Shown: positions 22,403-31,890, counted from the first letter of the stretch. The stretch: 64,000 nt of DNA from CAVRQM01 sp963756975 (GCA_963756975.1 CAVWPS010000002.1:620001-684000), one strand, 5' to 3'. Program-made: numbers and translations. The notes: a model not told the origin generated them from the letters alone.

Positions 22403-24426
22403 CAAAACCCCCAGGCGACCCGCTTGTCGTTGCCGCGCTTGAGCGTCCGGAAGCGGGCGAGCGCCATCAACGGGAAATACAGCCGGTAGCCGTGGTAGCG
22501 GAGGTAGAACACGCGCGGGAAACCGACCGCCGTATACGGGGCCTCCTCCCACTCGCCGGTCTCGGTCTGCTGGCCCGCGAGCCACGCGATGCCGCGTGCG
22601 ACGGACGCGCTCTCGGCCTCGCCGGCGGCCATCAGCCCGAGCAACGCCCAGGCGGTCTGCGACGGGTTCGAGCGGTCGTATTCACCGCGCGGTGCCCCGG
22701 CATAGCTGTCGTTGTCCTCGCCCCAGCCGCCCTCGCTCCGCTGCGTGCGGACCAGGAAGTCGACCGCGCGGCGCATCGCCGGGTCGGCGTGGTCGAGCCC
22801 GGCGGCGTTCAGCGCGCACAGGACCGACCACGTGCCGTAGATATAGTTGGTGCCCCAGCGGCCGAACCAGCTGCCGTCCGGCTCCTGCTCGGCGCGCAGC
22901 CACGCGACGGCGCGCGCGATCGGCTCCGCGTAGGCGACCGGGTCGACCTGGCTGAGGAAGCTCACGCAGCGCGCGGTCACGTCGGCCGTCGACGGGTCGA
23001 GCAGCGCGCCATGATCGGCGAACGGGATATGGTTCAGGTAGGCGTGGTTGTTGTCGGCGTCGAACGCGCCCCAGCCGCCGTCACGGCCCTGCATCCCGAC
23101 GACCCAGGCGGCGGCACGGGCCACGGCCACGTCGTTCTCCACACCGCCCTGGCGGTGCAGCAGCATGCCGACCACAGCCGTGTCGTCGACATCGGGGTAG
23201 TGCGCGTTTTCGTATTGGAACGCCCAGCCGCCGGGCGGCGCGTCGGGCCGGGCGCGGGCCCAGTCGCCGACCACGTCGGTGACCTGCTTGTCGCGCAGCC
23301 ATGCGTTGGCGGCATCCACCGGGCGGGCGGCCGCGCTGTCGGCTTCGGCCACCGCGTGCCCCGCGAGCGACGTGTCCCAGACCGGCGACAGGCACGGCTG
23401 CACGTAGGCCAGACCGTCCTTCACCGTGACCAGCTTTTGCACGGCACCCCAAGCCGTCGCCGCGTCCGGATGGTCGGGCGCGTAGCCGAGCGCGTCGAAC
23501 ATCATCACGGCATTGGCCATGGCGGGATAGATCGCGCCCAGCCCGTCCTCGCCGTTCAGCCGCTCGGTCACGAACGCGATCGCGGCGGCCTCGGCCCGCG
23601 CACGGGGGCGCTTCGGAAACAGCGGACGCGCGGCGCGAACGACCGCGTCGACCCGCTTGAACAGCGCGCCCCAGGGCGACCGGTACGGTCCGCGAATCCA
23701 GTCCCGGATCTGCTCCGGCGGCGTCGCGAACAGCTCCGCGATGTGGATCCCGCGCGGGTTCCGGGCACTCGGCTGGCGGTGCATCAGCACCAGCAGCGGC
23801 ACCAGGACCGTGCGGCTCCAGTAGCTGATCCGGTCCAGGTTGAACGGGAACCACTGCGGCAACAGCATGATTTCGAGCGGCATGGCCGGCACCGCGCGCC
23901 ACGGCACCTGACCGAACAGCGCGAGCTGGATGCGGGTGAACACGTTGCTGCGTTCCGCCCCGCCCGCCGCCAGGATCGCATTCCGCGCGCGGACCATGTG
24001 CGGCGCGTCCGGATCGTCGCCGATCATCTTGAGCGCGAAATACGCCTTCACCGACGCGGAAACGTTGAACGCGCCATTGTGGAACAGCGGCCAGCCGCCG
24101 TGGTCGCCCTCGCCCGGCTTGCTCTGCCGCTCGCGCAGATAGACCGCGATCGCCGCTTCCAGCCCGGGATCGACCCGGTCGAGGTAGTGGCACAGCAGCA
24201 CGTATTCGGCGGGGATGGTCGCATCCGCCTCCAGCTCGAACACCCAGTGGCCGTCGGCCTCCTGCCGGCCGAGCAGGGCGGCGCGCGCGGCCTCGATCGC
24301 GTCGTCGAGATCGGCCGGCACCGGATGCGGGCCATGGGTCGGAATGCTCACCAGCCCGGCCATGCCGCCTTCGTCGATCAATTCGCTGGCAATCGCGGCG
24401 TCGAGCATCGTCACTCCTTCGGGCAC
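22402..24426 (-). CDS. shc: Squalene-hopene cyclase
   Basis: Up to 674 residues; the start could be 24426 or the ATG at 24408. It cyclises squalene to hopene/hopanol at the inner membrane. The catalytic DxDD motif is DVDD (codons 23193-23182, about residue 410), within PDVDDTAVV. Several QW-type repeats are visible (GRDGGWGAFDADN, EPDGSWFGRWG, RSEGGWGEDNDS), and the C-terminal FPRVFYLRYHGYRLYFPL block is diagnostic. Its start lies 3 bases after the hpnE stop, and it is followed by the ThDP enzyme with one base of overlap. Confidence 0.96.
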   Translation of the reverse strand: MPEGVTMLDAAIASELIDEGGMAGLVSIPTHGPHPVPADLDDAIEAARAALLGRQEADGHWVFELEADATIPAEYVLLCHYLDRVDPGLEAAIAVYLRERQSKPGEGDHGGWPLFHNGAFNVSASVKAYFALKMIGDDPDAPHMVRARNAILAAGGAERSNVFTRIQLALFGQVPWRAVPAMPLEIMLLPQWFPFNLDRISYWSRTVLVPLLVLMHRQPSARNPRGIHIAELFATPPEQIRDWIRGPYRSPWGALFKRVDAVVRAARPLFPKRPRARAEAAAIAFVTERLNGEDGLGAIYPAMANAVMMFDALGYAPDHPDAATAWGAVQKLVTVKDGLAYVQPCLSPVWDTSLAGHAVAEADSAAARPVDAANAWLRDKQVTDVVGDWARARPDAPPGGWAFQYENAHYPDVDDTAVVGMLLHRQGGVENDVAVARAAAWVVGMQGRDGGWGAFDADNNHAYLNHIPFADHGALLDPSTADVTARCVSFLSQVDPVAYAEPIARAVAWLRAEQEPDGSWFGRWGTNYIYGTWSVLCALNAAGLDHADPAMRRAVDFLVRTQRSEGGWGEDNDSYAGAPRGEYDRSNPSQTAWALLGLMAAGEAESASVARGIAWLAGQQTETGEWEEAPYTAVGFPRVFYLRYHGYRLYFPLMALARFRTLKRGNDKRVAWGF

Positions 24427-24429
24427 CGC

Positions 24430-25686
24430 CTAAGCGGCCAGCAGCAGGGAGGCCGCGGCGCGACCGGAGCGAATCGCGCCCTCGATCGTCGCCGGCAGGC
24501 CGGTCGAGGTCCAATCGCCCGCGAGCGCCAGGTTGGTCGCCCGGCCGGATCGCGCCGGCGGACGGCGGGCTTCCTGCTCATTGGTGGCGGCAAACGTGGC
24601 GCGACGCTCTTTCACCACGCGAAAGGGCGGCATCGGTTGCGGCAACACAAGAGCCGCGCGCACATCCGGCCACACCTGTTGCGCCAAAGCCTCAGCTGGC
24701 TGATCGATCAAGCGGTTCGCCGCACTGATGGTGACCGACGCGATTCCCGGCTTGCGGAACACCCATTCGGCCGACCCGTTGACGAGGCCGATGAAGGTGT
24801 CGGAGCCGTCGCCCGGCTCATCCGTTCGGTAATGCACGTTCAGTATCAATTCGAACTTGTCCGGGGTTACCAGGCCCGGAACGAGATCGGCCGCGACCCA
24901 GGCCGGCGTGGCGACGACGACACAATCGTCCGCCCCGAGCTCGACCGGTCCGCCCGACGTCTCGAGCGCGGTCACGCGCTCGGCCTCGATCCGCAACGCC
25001 GTCACCCGGCGGCCGAGATGAACCGCGCCGCCGCGCGACCGGATCAGCGCCACCGCCGGATCGATGAAGCTTTCGGACAGGCCGACGCGGGGGAAGCACG
25101 GCACGCACGCCTGCCCGCCGAGTTCCATGCTCTCGGCCATCACGCGGGCCAGTAGGGCGACGCGGGCGACCTCCGGCCGCGTGTTCAGGGCCGAGACCGC
25201 CAGCGGCTCGATCAGACGGCGATACAGCGCGGTGCCGCCGAGCGCGTCGGCGACGGAGATGGCCCCGCGCGGATCCACCCGGTGCCGGCGCATCGCGGCC
25301 AGTGCCATGTAGTCGCGCAGTTGCGTGCCGGGGACGCGGCGGCGGCGGCTCAGCACCCACCATGGGATGGCGCTGCGCCCGGGTTCCAGCCGCCAGCGCT
25401 CGCCGGTTCCGATGTCCATGAACGCGAAGCTCGCGCGGCCCGGCCCGGTCAGCGTGTCGCGCGCGCCGACCTCGTCGAGATACGCCATCGTCGACGCGTT
25501 GCCGGACAGCAGCAGGTGGTTGCCGTTATCGATCCGCACCCCGAGACCGCGGTCGAAATACGAGCGGCAGCGGCCACCGGCGGCCGGTCCCTGTTCGTAG
25601 ACCGCGACGAGCCGGCCCGCCCGCGCGCACGACAGAGCGGCCGCGAGCCCGGCCAGGCCCGCGCCGATCACATGGATGGTGCTCAT
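24430..25686 (-). CDS. hpnE: Hydroxysqualene dehydroxylase
   Basis: 418 residues from ATG 25686. An N-terminal FAD-binding Rossmann motif (VIGAGLAGLAAALSCARAG, then GGRCRSYFDRGLG) and the C-terminal FAD motif (NLALAGDWTSTGLPATIEGA) mark a squalene-associated FAD-dependent oxidoreductase. HpnE reduces hydroxysqualene to squalene, the third step after HpnD and HpnC. It lies 11 bases after the hpnC-hpnD stop, in the same operon. Confidence 0.93.
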   Translation of the reverse strand: MSTIHVIGAGLAGLAAALSCARAGRLVAVYEQGPAAGGRCRSYFDRGLGVRIDNGNHLLLSGNASTMAYLDEVGARDTLTGPGRASFAFMDIGTGERWRLEPGRSAIPWWVLSRRRRVPGTQLRDYMALAAMRRHRVDPRGAISVADALGGTALYRRLIEPLAVSALNTRPEVARVALLARVMAESMELGGQACVPCFPRVGLSESFIDPAVALIRSRGGAVHLGRRVTALRIEAERVTALETSGGPVELGADDCVVVATPAWVAADLVPGLVTPDKFELILNVHYRTDEPGDGSDTFIGLVNGSAEWVFRKPGIASVTISAANRLIDQPAEALAQQVWPDVRAALVLPQPMPPFRVVKERRATFAATNEQEARRPPARSGRATNLALAGDWTSTGLPATIEGAIRSGRAAASLLLAA

Positions 25687-25697
25687 CCGACCGATCC

Positions 25698-27386
25698 CTA
25701 CAGAAGGCCGTGGCGCAACGCGACCCACAGCTTGCGCCATTTCGGTAACCTTACCGGGACCGTGACGCGCTCCCAGCCTCGCCGTTCCAATGCTGACAGC
25801 ACGGCCGCGTATGTCGCCCCCATCAGCCGCGCCGGCCGCATCGCGCGCCGGTCGCAGCGGCGCATGGCGGCGTGGGCGTCGCGAAAATGGCGGTGCGCGT
25901 CGGCGGCCAGCATGGCGCAGACGCGCGGCAATCCGGGATGACCCACGACGAGCGCCGGATCGGACGGGACGCCGGCGGCCGCGAGGTATTCGGCCGGCAG
26001 ATACAGCCGCCCGAGTGCCGCGTCCTCGGCCACGTCGCGCAGGACGTTGGTGTGCTGGAGGGCGCGGCCGAGCGCGTGCGCCACCGCGTCGGCACCGGCC
26101 GAGGCGTCGCCGAACGCCCGCACCGACAGCCGGCCGACGGCGGCGGCCACGCGGTCGCAATACAGGTCGAACGTGGCGAGGTCGGGGGCGACGATCGGGG
26201 CACCGGCATCCATCGCCATGCCGTCGATCACGGCCTGGAAATCGGCCTCCCGCAGCGCATACCGATTCCGGGCCGCCCGCAGCACGCGCGCCACCGGCGT
26301 CTCGGCCGCGTCGCGGTACAGGCCGGCGACGGTGGTCCGCCAGCCGTCCAGTGCCGCGCGCTTCTGGGCCTCCGGATCGGGGCCGTCCACCACATCGTCG
26401 ACCAGCCGGCAGAACGCGTAGATGCCGTACATCGCGGCGCGCCGGTCGGGCTCCAGGATCGCCATGCCGCGATGAAAGCTGGTGCCGGCGGCGCGCACGA
26501 TCCGCTCGACCTCGATCAGATCGGATGGCGCCACATCCAGCGGGACGCGGCGGGTCACGCGACCCACCGCAACGCGGCGAGCGACGCTGCCGGCGACATC
26601 CGGGCGGGTCAGCTTCACCCGGGTCGCCACCGGATCGCCGTGACGCAGCCGCTTCGCGAGCCGGCGGCACAGACCGGCGATGACCGCCGTCTCCAGCCGC
26701 AGCCGGCGGTCGCGCACGAGCGCGGGCAACCCGGCCCCGCGCGTCACGAGGGCGTCGGTATGGTCGAGCAGGCGGTCCAGCACGCGGCGCAGACCGGGCG
26801 AGGCGTGCGCGTCGGTGACCGACATCGGCGTCGCCCCCGCCTCGTCGAGCAGATCCATCGGGAGATAGCACCGGTCGAGCGAGCGGAGGTCGCCCGCGCA
26901 ATCCTGCAGATGGTTCAGCACCTGCAACGCGGCGCAGAGCGGGTCCGACGCGGCCCAGGTGTCCCGCTTCTCCCCGTGCAGATCGAGCACGTGGCGGCCG
27001 ACCGGCATCGCGGACAGGCGGCAATAGTCGAGCAACTCGTCCCAGCTCGCATAGCGGCGCTTGCTCGCATCCTGCCGGAACGCGGCCAGAAGATCACGCG
27101 CGTGACGGTCGGTGACGCCGGTCGCGGCCAGGCTCGCGCGCAGGCCGGTCGCGGTGCCGCTGCCTGCCTCGGCGTGACCGAGCAGCACGGCCTCCATCCG
27201 GTCGAGCCGCGCGAGCTTGTCCGCGGCGTCCAGCTCGGCGCTGTCGGCGATGTCGTCGGCGACGCGGGCGAAGGCGTAGAACGCATGGATGTGCGGCCGC
27301 AGCCGCTTGGCGACCAGCACCGAGCCGACCGGGAAGTTTTCGTCCGTACGGCCCTTGCCGGACCAAATCTCCACATCCTCGGTCAC
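25698..27386 (-). CDS. hpnCD: Fused HpnC-HpnD squalene synthesis protein
   Basis: 562 residues, twice the usual length. Residues 1 to about 265 match HpnC (hydroxysqualene synthase), with Asp motifs DDIAD (44-48) and QDCAGD (161-166). Residues about 285-562 match HpnD (presqualene diphosphate synthase), with DDVVD (330-334) and DVAED (451-455). HpnD normally makes presqualene diphosphate from two farnesyl diphosphates and HpnC turns it into hydroxysqualene, so one polypeptide could do both steps. The GTG start (27386-27384) overlaps the rarA stop by four bases. No stop or frame break is seen at the junction (about 255-285). An internal GTG near residue 278 could also permit separate HpnD translation. 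Confidence 0.9.
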   Translation of the reverse strand: MTEDVEIWSGKGRTDENFPVGSVLVAKRLRPHIHAFYAFARVADDIADSAELDAADKLARLDRMEAVLLGHAEAGSGTATGLRASLAATGVTDRHARDLLAAFRQDASKRRYASWDELLDYCRLSAMPVGRHVLDLHGEKRDTWAASDPLCAALQVLNHLQDCAGDLRSLDRCYLPMDLLDEAGATPMSVTDAHASPGLRRVLDRLLDHTDALVTRGAGLPALVRDRRLRLETAVIAGLCRRLAKRLRHGDPVATRVKLTRPDVAGSVARRVAVGRVTRRVPLDVAPSDLIEVERIVRAAGTSFHRGMAILEPDRRAAMYGIYAFCRLVDDVVDGPDPEAQKRAALDGWRTTVAGLYRDAAETPVARVLRAARNRYALREADFQAVIDGMAMDAGAPIVAPDLATFDLYCDRVAAAVGRLSVRAFGDASAGADAVAHALGRALQHTNVLRDVAEDAALGRLYLPAEYLAAAGVPSDPALVVGHPGLPRVCAMLAADAHRHFRDAHAAMRRCDRRAMRPARLMGATYAAVLSALERRGWERVTVPVRLPKWRKLWVALRHGLL

Positions 27387-28738
27387 GACGCCTTGGCCTT
27401 CCGCAAGCCGTCCCAGTGCGTCAGACGCTTGGCGATCTCGCGCTCGTAGCCGCGCTCGCCGGGACGATAGAACGCCGGGCGCTCCATGCCGTCCGGGAAG
27501 TAGTCGGCACCGGAAAAGCCGTCCTCCGCATCATGGTCGTACGCGTAGCCGGCCCCGTAGCCGAGTTCGGCCATCATCTTGGTCGGCGCGTTCAGGATGT
27601 GGGCGGGCGGCATCAGGCTGCCGGTCTCCTTGGCGGCACGAGCTGCGGCCTTGTGCGCATTATAGGCGGCGTTCGATTTCGGTGCGGTGCCCAAATAAAG
27701 CACCGCCTGACTAATCGCGAGGTCGCCCTCGGGACTGCCGAGCCGCTCATACGCCTGCCACGCGGCGAGTGCCATCGGCAGCGCCTGCGGGTCGGCGAGG
27801 CCGATATCCTCGGTCGCGAACCGGACCAGCCGCCGCGCCAGATACCGGGGATCCTCGCCACCGCCGAGCATGCGCGCGCACCAATACAGCGCCGCGTCGG
27901 GATCGGACCCGCGCAACGATTTTATCATCGCCGAAATGAGGTTGTAGTGCTCCTCCCGGTCGCGGTCGTACAGCGCGGCACGGCGGGCCAGCAGGGTCGC
28001 GAGCGCGGCGGCGTCGAGCGGCTGCGTGTCGGGCGGCAACGCGGCGAGCTGTTCGGCCATGTTCAGCAGGTAGCGCCCGTCGCCATCCGCCATGGCGCGC
28101 AACGACGCCCGCGCCTCGGCGGTCAGCGGCAGCGCGTGGGTCGCGGCCTCGGCCCGGGTCAGCAGGTGTTCGAGGGCCGCGTCATCCAGCCGGTGCAGGA
28201 CCAGCACCTGACAGCGCGACAGCAACGCGCCGTTCAGGGCGAAAGACGGGTTCTCGGTCGTGGCCCCCACCAGCACCACCGTCCCGCGTTCGACGAACGG
28301 CAGAAAGCCGTCCTGCTGGGCGCGGTTGAACCGGTGGATTTCGTCGACGAACAGCAGCGTGCCGCCGTCCCGCCCGGCCGCCGCGTCGAACGCGCGGCGC
28401 AGGTCGGCGACGCCCGAGAACACCGCCGAAAGCTGTTCGAAATACAGTCCCGCCGCGTCGGCGAGCAATCTGGCGATCGTCGTTTTGCCGACGCCCGGCG
28501 GTCCCCACAGGATCAGCGACGACAGACTGCCGCGCGCGAGCATGCGGGTCAGCGTGCCGTCGGCTCCGGTGAGTTGGTCTTGCCCGATCACGTCGGACAG
28601 CACGGCCGGCCGAAGCCGGTCGGCCAGCGGGGCGGCACCTGCCCGGATGAATCCGGGCAGGCTGGGCCGCTTACTCGCTTTCGGAATCCGGCGCCGTCTC
28701 CGGCTTCGGGCCGCTGTCGAGGCCCTTGGCCGACACAT
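27383..28738 (-). CDS. rarA: Replication-associated recombination protein A (AAA+ ATPase)
   Basis: About 420-451 residues. Walker A GPPGVGKTT, Walker B LLFVDEIHRFN, sensor GATTENPSF and the C-terminal MgsA region (YLARRLVRFATEDIGLADP, GYAYDHD) identify RarA/MgsA, which acts at stalled replication forks. The conserved part begins at PLADRLRP. The only ATG upstream in frame is 28738, inside rplQ; a CTG at about 28660 lies in a hairpin, so the start is unsure. It overlaps the rplQ stop at 28671 if 28738 is used, and overlaps hpnCD by four bases at its end. Confidence 0.92.
   Translation of the reverse strand: MCRPRASTAARSRRRRRIPKASKRPSLPGFIRAGAAPLADRLRPAVLSDVIGQDQLTGADGTLTRMLARGSLSSLILWGPPGVGKTTIARLLADAAGLYFEQLSAVFSGVADLRRAFDAAAGRDGGTLLFVDEIHRFNRAQQDGFLPFVERGTVVLVGATTENPSFALNGALLSRCQVLVLHRLDDAALEHLLTRAEAATHALPLTAEARASLRAMADGDGRYLLNMAEQLAALPPDTQPLDAAALATLLARRAALYDRDREEHYNLISAMIKSLRGSDPDAALYWCARMLGGGEDPRYLARRLVRFATEDIGLADPQALPMALAAWQAYERLGSPEGDLAISQAVLYLGTAPKSNAAYNAHKAAARAAKETGSLMPPAHILNAPTKMMAELGYGAGYAYDHDAEDGFSGADYFPDGMERPAFYRPGERGYEREIAKRLTHWDGLRKAKAS
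28639..28660 (-). terminator. Hairpin just after rplQ
   Basis: CTGCCCGGA-TTCA-TCCGGGCAG on the minus strand, 10 bases after the rplQ stop. It has a 9-base perfect stem and no U-run. It may limit read-through from the ribosomal cluster into rarA and the hopanoid genes, or simply be part of the rarA leader. Confidence 0.4.
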
Positions 28739-29093
28739 CGCGGTCGACCAGTTCGATCACCGCCATGTCGGCCGCGTCGCCGTAGCGCATGCCGGCCTTC
28801 AACACGCGGCAATAGCCGCCGGCCCGCGTGCGGTAGCGTTCGGCGATCGTGGTGAACAGCTTGCTCACGATCACGTCGTCGCGAAGCATCGCGTACGCCT
28901 GACGCCGCGCGTGCAGCCCGCCGCGCTTGCCGAGGGTAATCAGCTTCTCCGTCACCGGACGAAGCTCCTTCGCCTTCGGCAGCGTGGTCGTGATCTGCTC
29001 GTGCTTCAGCAGCGCGTGGGCCATGTTGCGGAACATGGCTTGGCGGTGGCTGGAGGTGACGCCGAGCTTGCGGCCGGCCATTCCATGACGCAT
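28671..29093 (-). CDS. rplQ: 50S ribosomal protein L17
   Basis: 140 residues beginning MRHGMAGRKLG, with the family block HRQAMFRNMAHALL and THE GKRGGLHARRQA segment. It has an acidic 25-residue C-terminal tail common in alphaproteobacterial L17. It binds 23S rRNA near the exit tunnel. It is the last gene of the alpha operon, 42 bases after rpoA. Confidence 0.97.
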   Translation of the reverse strand: MRHGMAGRKLGVTSSHRQAMFRNMAHALLKHEQITTTLPKAKELRPVTEKLITLGKRGGLHARRQAYAMLRDDVIVSKLFTTIAERYRTRAGGYCRVLKAGMRYGDAADMAVIELVDRDVSAKGLDSGPKPETAPDSESE

Positions 29094-29135
29094 CGGTCTA
29101 GTCCTTCAGTGGCGACTCACAGAGCCGGCGTAAGA

Positions 29136-30167
29136 TCAGAACGGCTCTTCGAGACGTTTAGCCAAATCCTCGACGTTCTCCGGCGGCCAGCCGGTCACCG
29201 TCATGCCGAGACCGAGGCCCATGGTCGACAGGGTCTCCTTGATCTCGTTCAGCGACTTGCGGCCGAAGTTCGGCGTGCGGAGCATCTCCTGCTCGCTCTT
29301 CTGAACGAGGTCGCCGATGTAGACGATGTTGTCGTTCTTCAGGCAGTTGGCACTGCGGACCGACAGCTCGAGCTCGTCGACCTTGCGGAGCAGGTTGCGG
29401 TTGAACGGCAGATCGTCCTGCGGCTCTTCCGGACGCACGGCGGTCGGCTCGTCGAAGTTGATGAACAGCTGCAGCTGGTCCTGCAGAATGCGCGCCGCGA
29501 GAGCGACGGAATCCTCGGGCGTCACCGCGCCGTTCGTCTCGACCGTCAGCAGCAACTTGTCGTAGTCGGTGACCTGACCCACGCGGGTCGGCTCGACCTT
29601 GTAGGACACGCGGCGGACCGGGCTGTAGATCGCGTCGATCGGAATGAGACCGATCGGCTGGTCTTCCTGCCGGTTGGCGCTGGCGGCGACATAGCCCTTG
29701 CTCACCTCGACGGTGAACTCCATGCCGAGCTTCACGCCCTCGTCGAGGGTGCAGATGACCAGCTCGGGGTTCATGACCTCGATGTCGTGGCCGGACGCGA
29801 TCTGGCCCGCGCGAACTTCGCCGGGGCCGGTCGCATCGAGCGTGATGCGCTTCGGGCCGTCGCCGTGCATGCGCAGCGCGAGTTGCTTGATGTTCAGCAC
29901 GATGTCGGTCACGTCCTCGCGGACGCCCGGCACGGTGCTGAATTCATGCAGCACGCCGTCGATCTTGACGGCGGTCACGGCGGCACCCTGCAACGACGAC
30001 AGCAGGATGCGGCGCATCGCGTTGCCGAGCGTCATCCCGAAGCCGCGCTCGAGCGGGCCGGCGACGATGGTGGCCACGCGCGAGGGATCGTTGCCGGGCT
30101 CGACTTCGAGCTTCTCCGGCTTGCTCAGCGATTGCCAGTTGCGCGTCAGCGCTGCGGAAAGGCGCAT
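29136..30167 (-). CDS. rpoA: DNA-directed RNA polymerase subunit alpha
   Basis: 343 residues from ATG 30167. The N-terminal dimerisation domain (about 20-240) contains PLERGFGMTLGNAMRRILLSS; the C-terminal domain (about 255-330) contains RTPNFGRKSLNEIKE, which binds UP elements and activators. Starts four bases after the rpsK stop. Confidence 0.98.
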   Translation of the reverse strand: MRLSAALTRNWQSLSKPEKLEVEPGNDPSRVATIVAGPLERGFGMTLGNAMRRILLSSLQGAAVTAVKIDGVLHEFSTVPGVREDVTDIVLNIKQLALRMHGDGPKRITLDATGPGEVRAGQIASGHDIEVMNPELVICTLDEGVKLGMEFTVEVSKGYVAASANRQEDQPIGLIPIDAIYSPVRRVSYKVEPTRVGQVTDYDKLLLTVETNGAVTPEDSVALAARILQDQLQLFINFDEPTAVRPEEPQDDLPFNRNLLRKVDELELSVRSANCLKNDNIVYIGDLVQKSEQEMLRTPNFGRKSLNEIKETLSTMGLGLGMTVTGWPPENVEDLAKRLEEPF

Positions 30168-30171
30168 CTGA

Positions 30172-30570
30172 TCACACCCGCCGCCGCTTGCGCGGGCGGC
30201 AGCCATTATGCGGGATGGGGGTCAGGTCGCGGATGGCGGTGATCTGGAAGCCGACCGCCTGCAACGCGCGAAGCGCGCTCTCACGGCCGGAACCGGGACC
30301 GCTCACTTCGATGTCGAGCACTTCCATACCGTGCTCCTTGGCCTTGCGGCCGGCATCCTCGGCGGCAACCTGGGCGGCATACGGCGTGCTTTTCCGGCTG
30401 CCCTTGAAACCCTGGCAACCGGCCGACGACCAGGCGATCGTGTTGCCCTGCGCGTCGGTGATCGTGATCATCGTGTTGTTGAACGTCGCCGCCACATGGG
30501 CGACGCCCGACGTGATGTTCTTGCGCTCCTTCTTGCGGGGGCGCGAAGCGGCCGATGCCTGCCTTGCCAT
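30172..30570 (-). CDS. rpsK: 30S ribosomal protein S11
   Basis: 132 residues. The blocks GVAHVAATFNNTMITITD, GFKGSRKSTPYAAQVAAE and PHNGCRPRKRRRV are diagnostic. It is a platform protein near the mRNA exit. It lies between rpsM and rpoA in the alpha operon. Confidence 0.98.
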   Translation of the reverse strand: MARQASAASRPRKKERKNITSGVAHVAATFNNTMITITDAQGNTIAWSSAGCQGFKGSRKSTPYAAQVAAEDAGRKAKEHGMEVLDIEVSGPGSGRESALRALQAVGFQITAIRDLTPIPHNGCRPRKRRRV

Positions 30571-30648
30571 ATCGAGGTGATCCTAACTTCCAGATAACGA
30601 GCGGCCGAAGCCGAATACGCGGAGCCGAATATGCGAGGGCCGAAGAGG

Positions 30649-31026
30649 CTACTTCGTAACCTTCTTCTTGCCGGCGATCGCCACCGCCTTGCCCTTGCGG
30701 GTGCGGGCGTTGGTGTGGGTGCGCTGACCGCGCACCGGCAGGCCGCGGCGATGACGCAGGCCGCGATAGCAGCCCAGATCCATCAGCCGCTTGATGTTCA
30801 TCGCGACTTCGCGGCGCAGATCGCCTTCGACGCGATATTCGCGGTCGATCGTCTCGCGCAGCCGCAGCACCTCCTCGTCGGAGAGCTGGTTCACCCGGCG
30901 CTCGTCGGGGATGGACAGCTTGGCGCAAATGTCGCGCGCCTTCTGCGGTCCGATCCCGTAGATGTAGCGAAGGCTGATCGTCACCCGCTTGTTCGTCGGG
31001 ATGTTCACGCCGGCAATACGCGCCAC
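30649..31026 (-). CDS. rpsM: 30S ribosomal protein S13
   Basis: 125 residues with MARIAGVNIPTNKRV at the N terminus and RGLPVRGQRTHTNARTRKGK near the C terminus. It contacts 16S rRNA in the head and the P-site tRNA. First gene of the alpha operon, after a 168-base gap from adk that holds no gene and may contain a promoter or S4-type control region; rpsD itself is not in this window. Confidence 0.98.
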   Translation of the reverse strand: MARIAGVNIPTNKRVTISLRYIYGIGPQKARDICAKLSIPDERRVNQLSDEEVLRLRETIDREYRVEGDLRREVAMNIKRLMDLGCYRGLRHRRGLPVRGQRTHTNARTRKGKAVAIAGKKKVTK

Positions 31027-31194
31027 GCCTTAACTCCTGATCCGCCACGTACGCACACGCGCACCCGGCCCGTTCGTCAGCTTCGCCCTGAAAGTCCCTG
31101 CGGACTTGGCGACGAAGCTTCCCCATTGAAACGACAACGAACCGCCCGAAGCGGTTCGCCAAGCCGGTGCTCTATCGCGGACCGCACCACAGAG

Positions 31195-31890
31195 TCAACG
31201 CGCCCCGATCACATTCGCGCGCGAGACCGGCTCGCGCAGGCGAAGTCCGTCGAGCACGCCGACGATCGCGGCGGTCACATCGTCGATGTCGCCCATCCCG
31301 TCGATGCCGATCAGCCGGTTTTTCGCCCGGTAGTAGGGCAGCAGCGGTGCTGTCTGCGCGGCATACGCGGCCAGCCGCGCGCCGACCGTCTCACGCGTGT
31401 CGTCGGCGCGGCGCATGAACGTCCTGCCGCCGCAGACATCGCACACGCCGTCGACCACGGGTCGTTTGAAGGTGTCGTGGTAGCCGGTGCCGCAGGTCGA
31501 ACACGTGAACCGTCCGGCGATTCGCTCGATCAGCGCGTCGGGATCGACCGTCAGTTCGACCACCGCGTCGATACGCCGGCCCACGGCGTCCAGCATCTCG
31601 TCGAGTGCTTCCGCTTGCGCCACCGTGCGCGGAAAGCCGTCCAGGATGAACCCCGGCTTGCAGTCCGGCTCGGCGATCCGGTGGGCCAGCATCGCGATCA
31701 GGATGTCGTCCGACACCAACGCGCCCGACTCCATCACGGCTTTCGCCTGCAACCCGATCGGCGTGCCGGCCGCGACTTCCGCGCGCAGCATGTCGCCCGT
31801 GCTGATCTGCACGATGTCGTAGCGATCCTGCAGCCGCTTCGCCTGGGTGCCCTTACCGGCCCCAGGCGGGCCGAGCAGGATCAGGTTCAT
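31195..31890 (-). CDS. adk: Adenylate kinase
   Basis: 231 residues from ATG 31890. P-loop GPPGAGKGTQ, NMP-binding GDMLRAEV, FILDGFPRTVAQ, and a long LID with a zinc site CSTCG ... CDVCGG. It interconverts ATP + AMP and 2 ADP. The start overlaps the secY stop by four bases (ATGA), the usual alphaproteobacterial spc-end order. Confidence 0.97.
   Translation of the reverse strand: MNLILLGPPGAGKGTQAKRLQDRYDIVQISTGDMLRAEVAAGTPIGLQAKAVMESGALVSDDILIAMLAHRIAEPDCKPGFILDGFPRTVAQAEALDEMLDAVGRRIDAVVELTVDPDALIERIAGRFTCSTCGTGYHDTFKRPVVDGVCDVCGGRTFMRRADDTRETVGARLAAYAAQTAPLLPYYRAKNRLIGIDGMGDIDDVTAAIVGVLDGLRLREPVSRANVIGAR

Noticed and set aside
22153..25155. 1000-codon plus-strand frame opposite shc and hpnE
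   Set aside because: Arg/His-rich shadow frame in GC-rich DNA; the minus strand encodes recognised enzymes.
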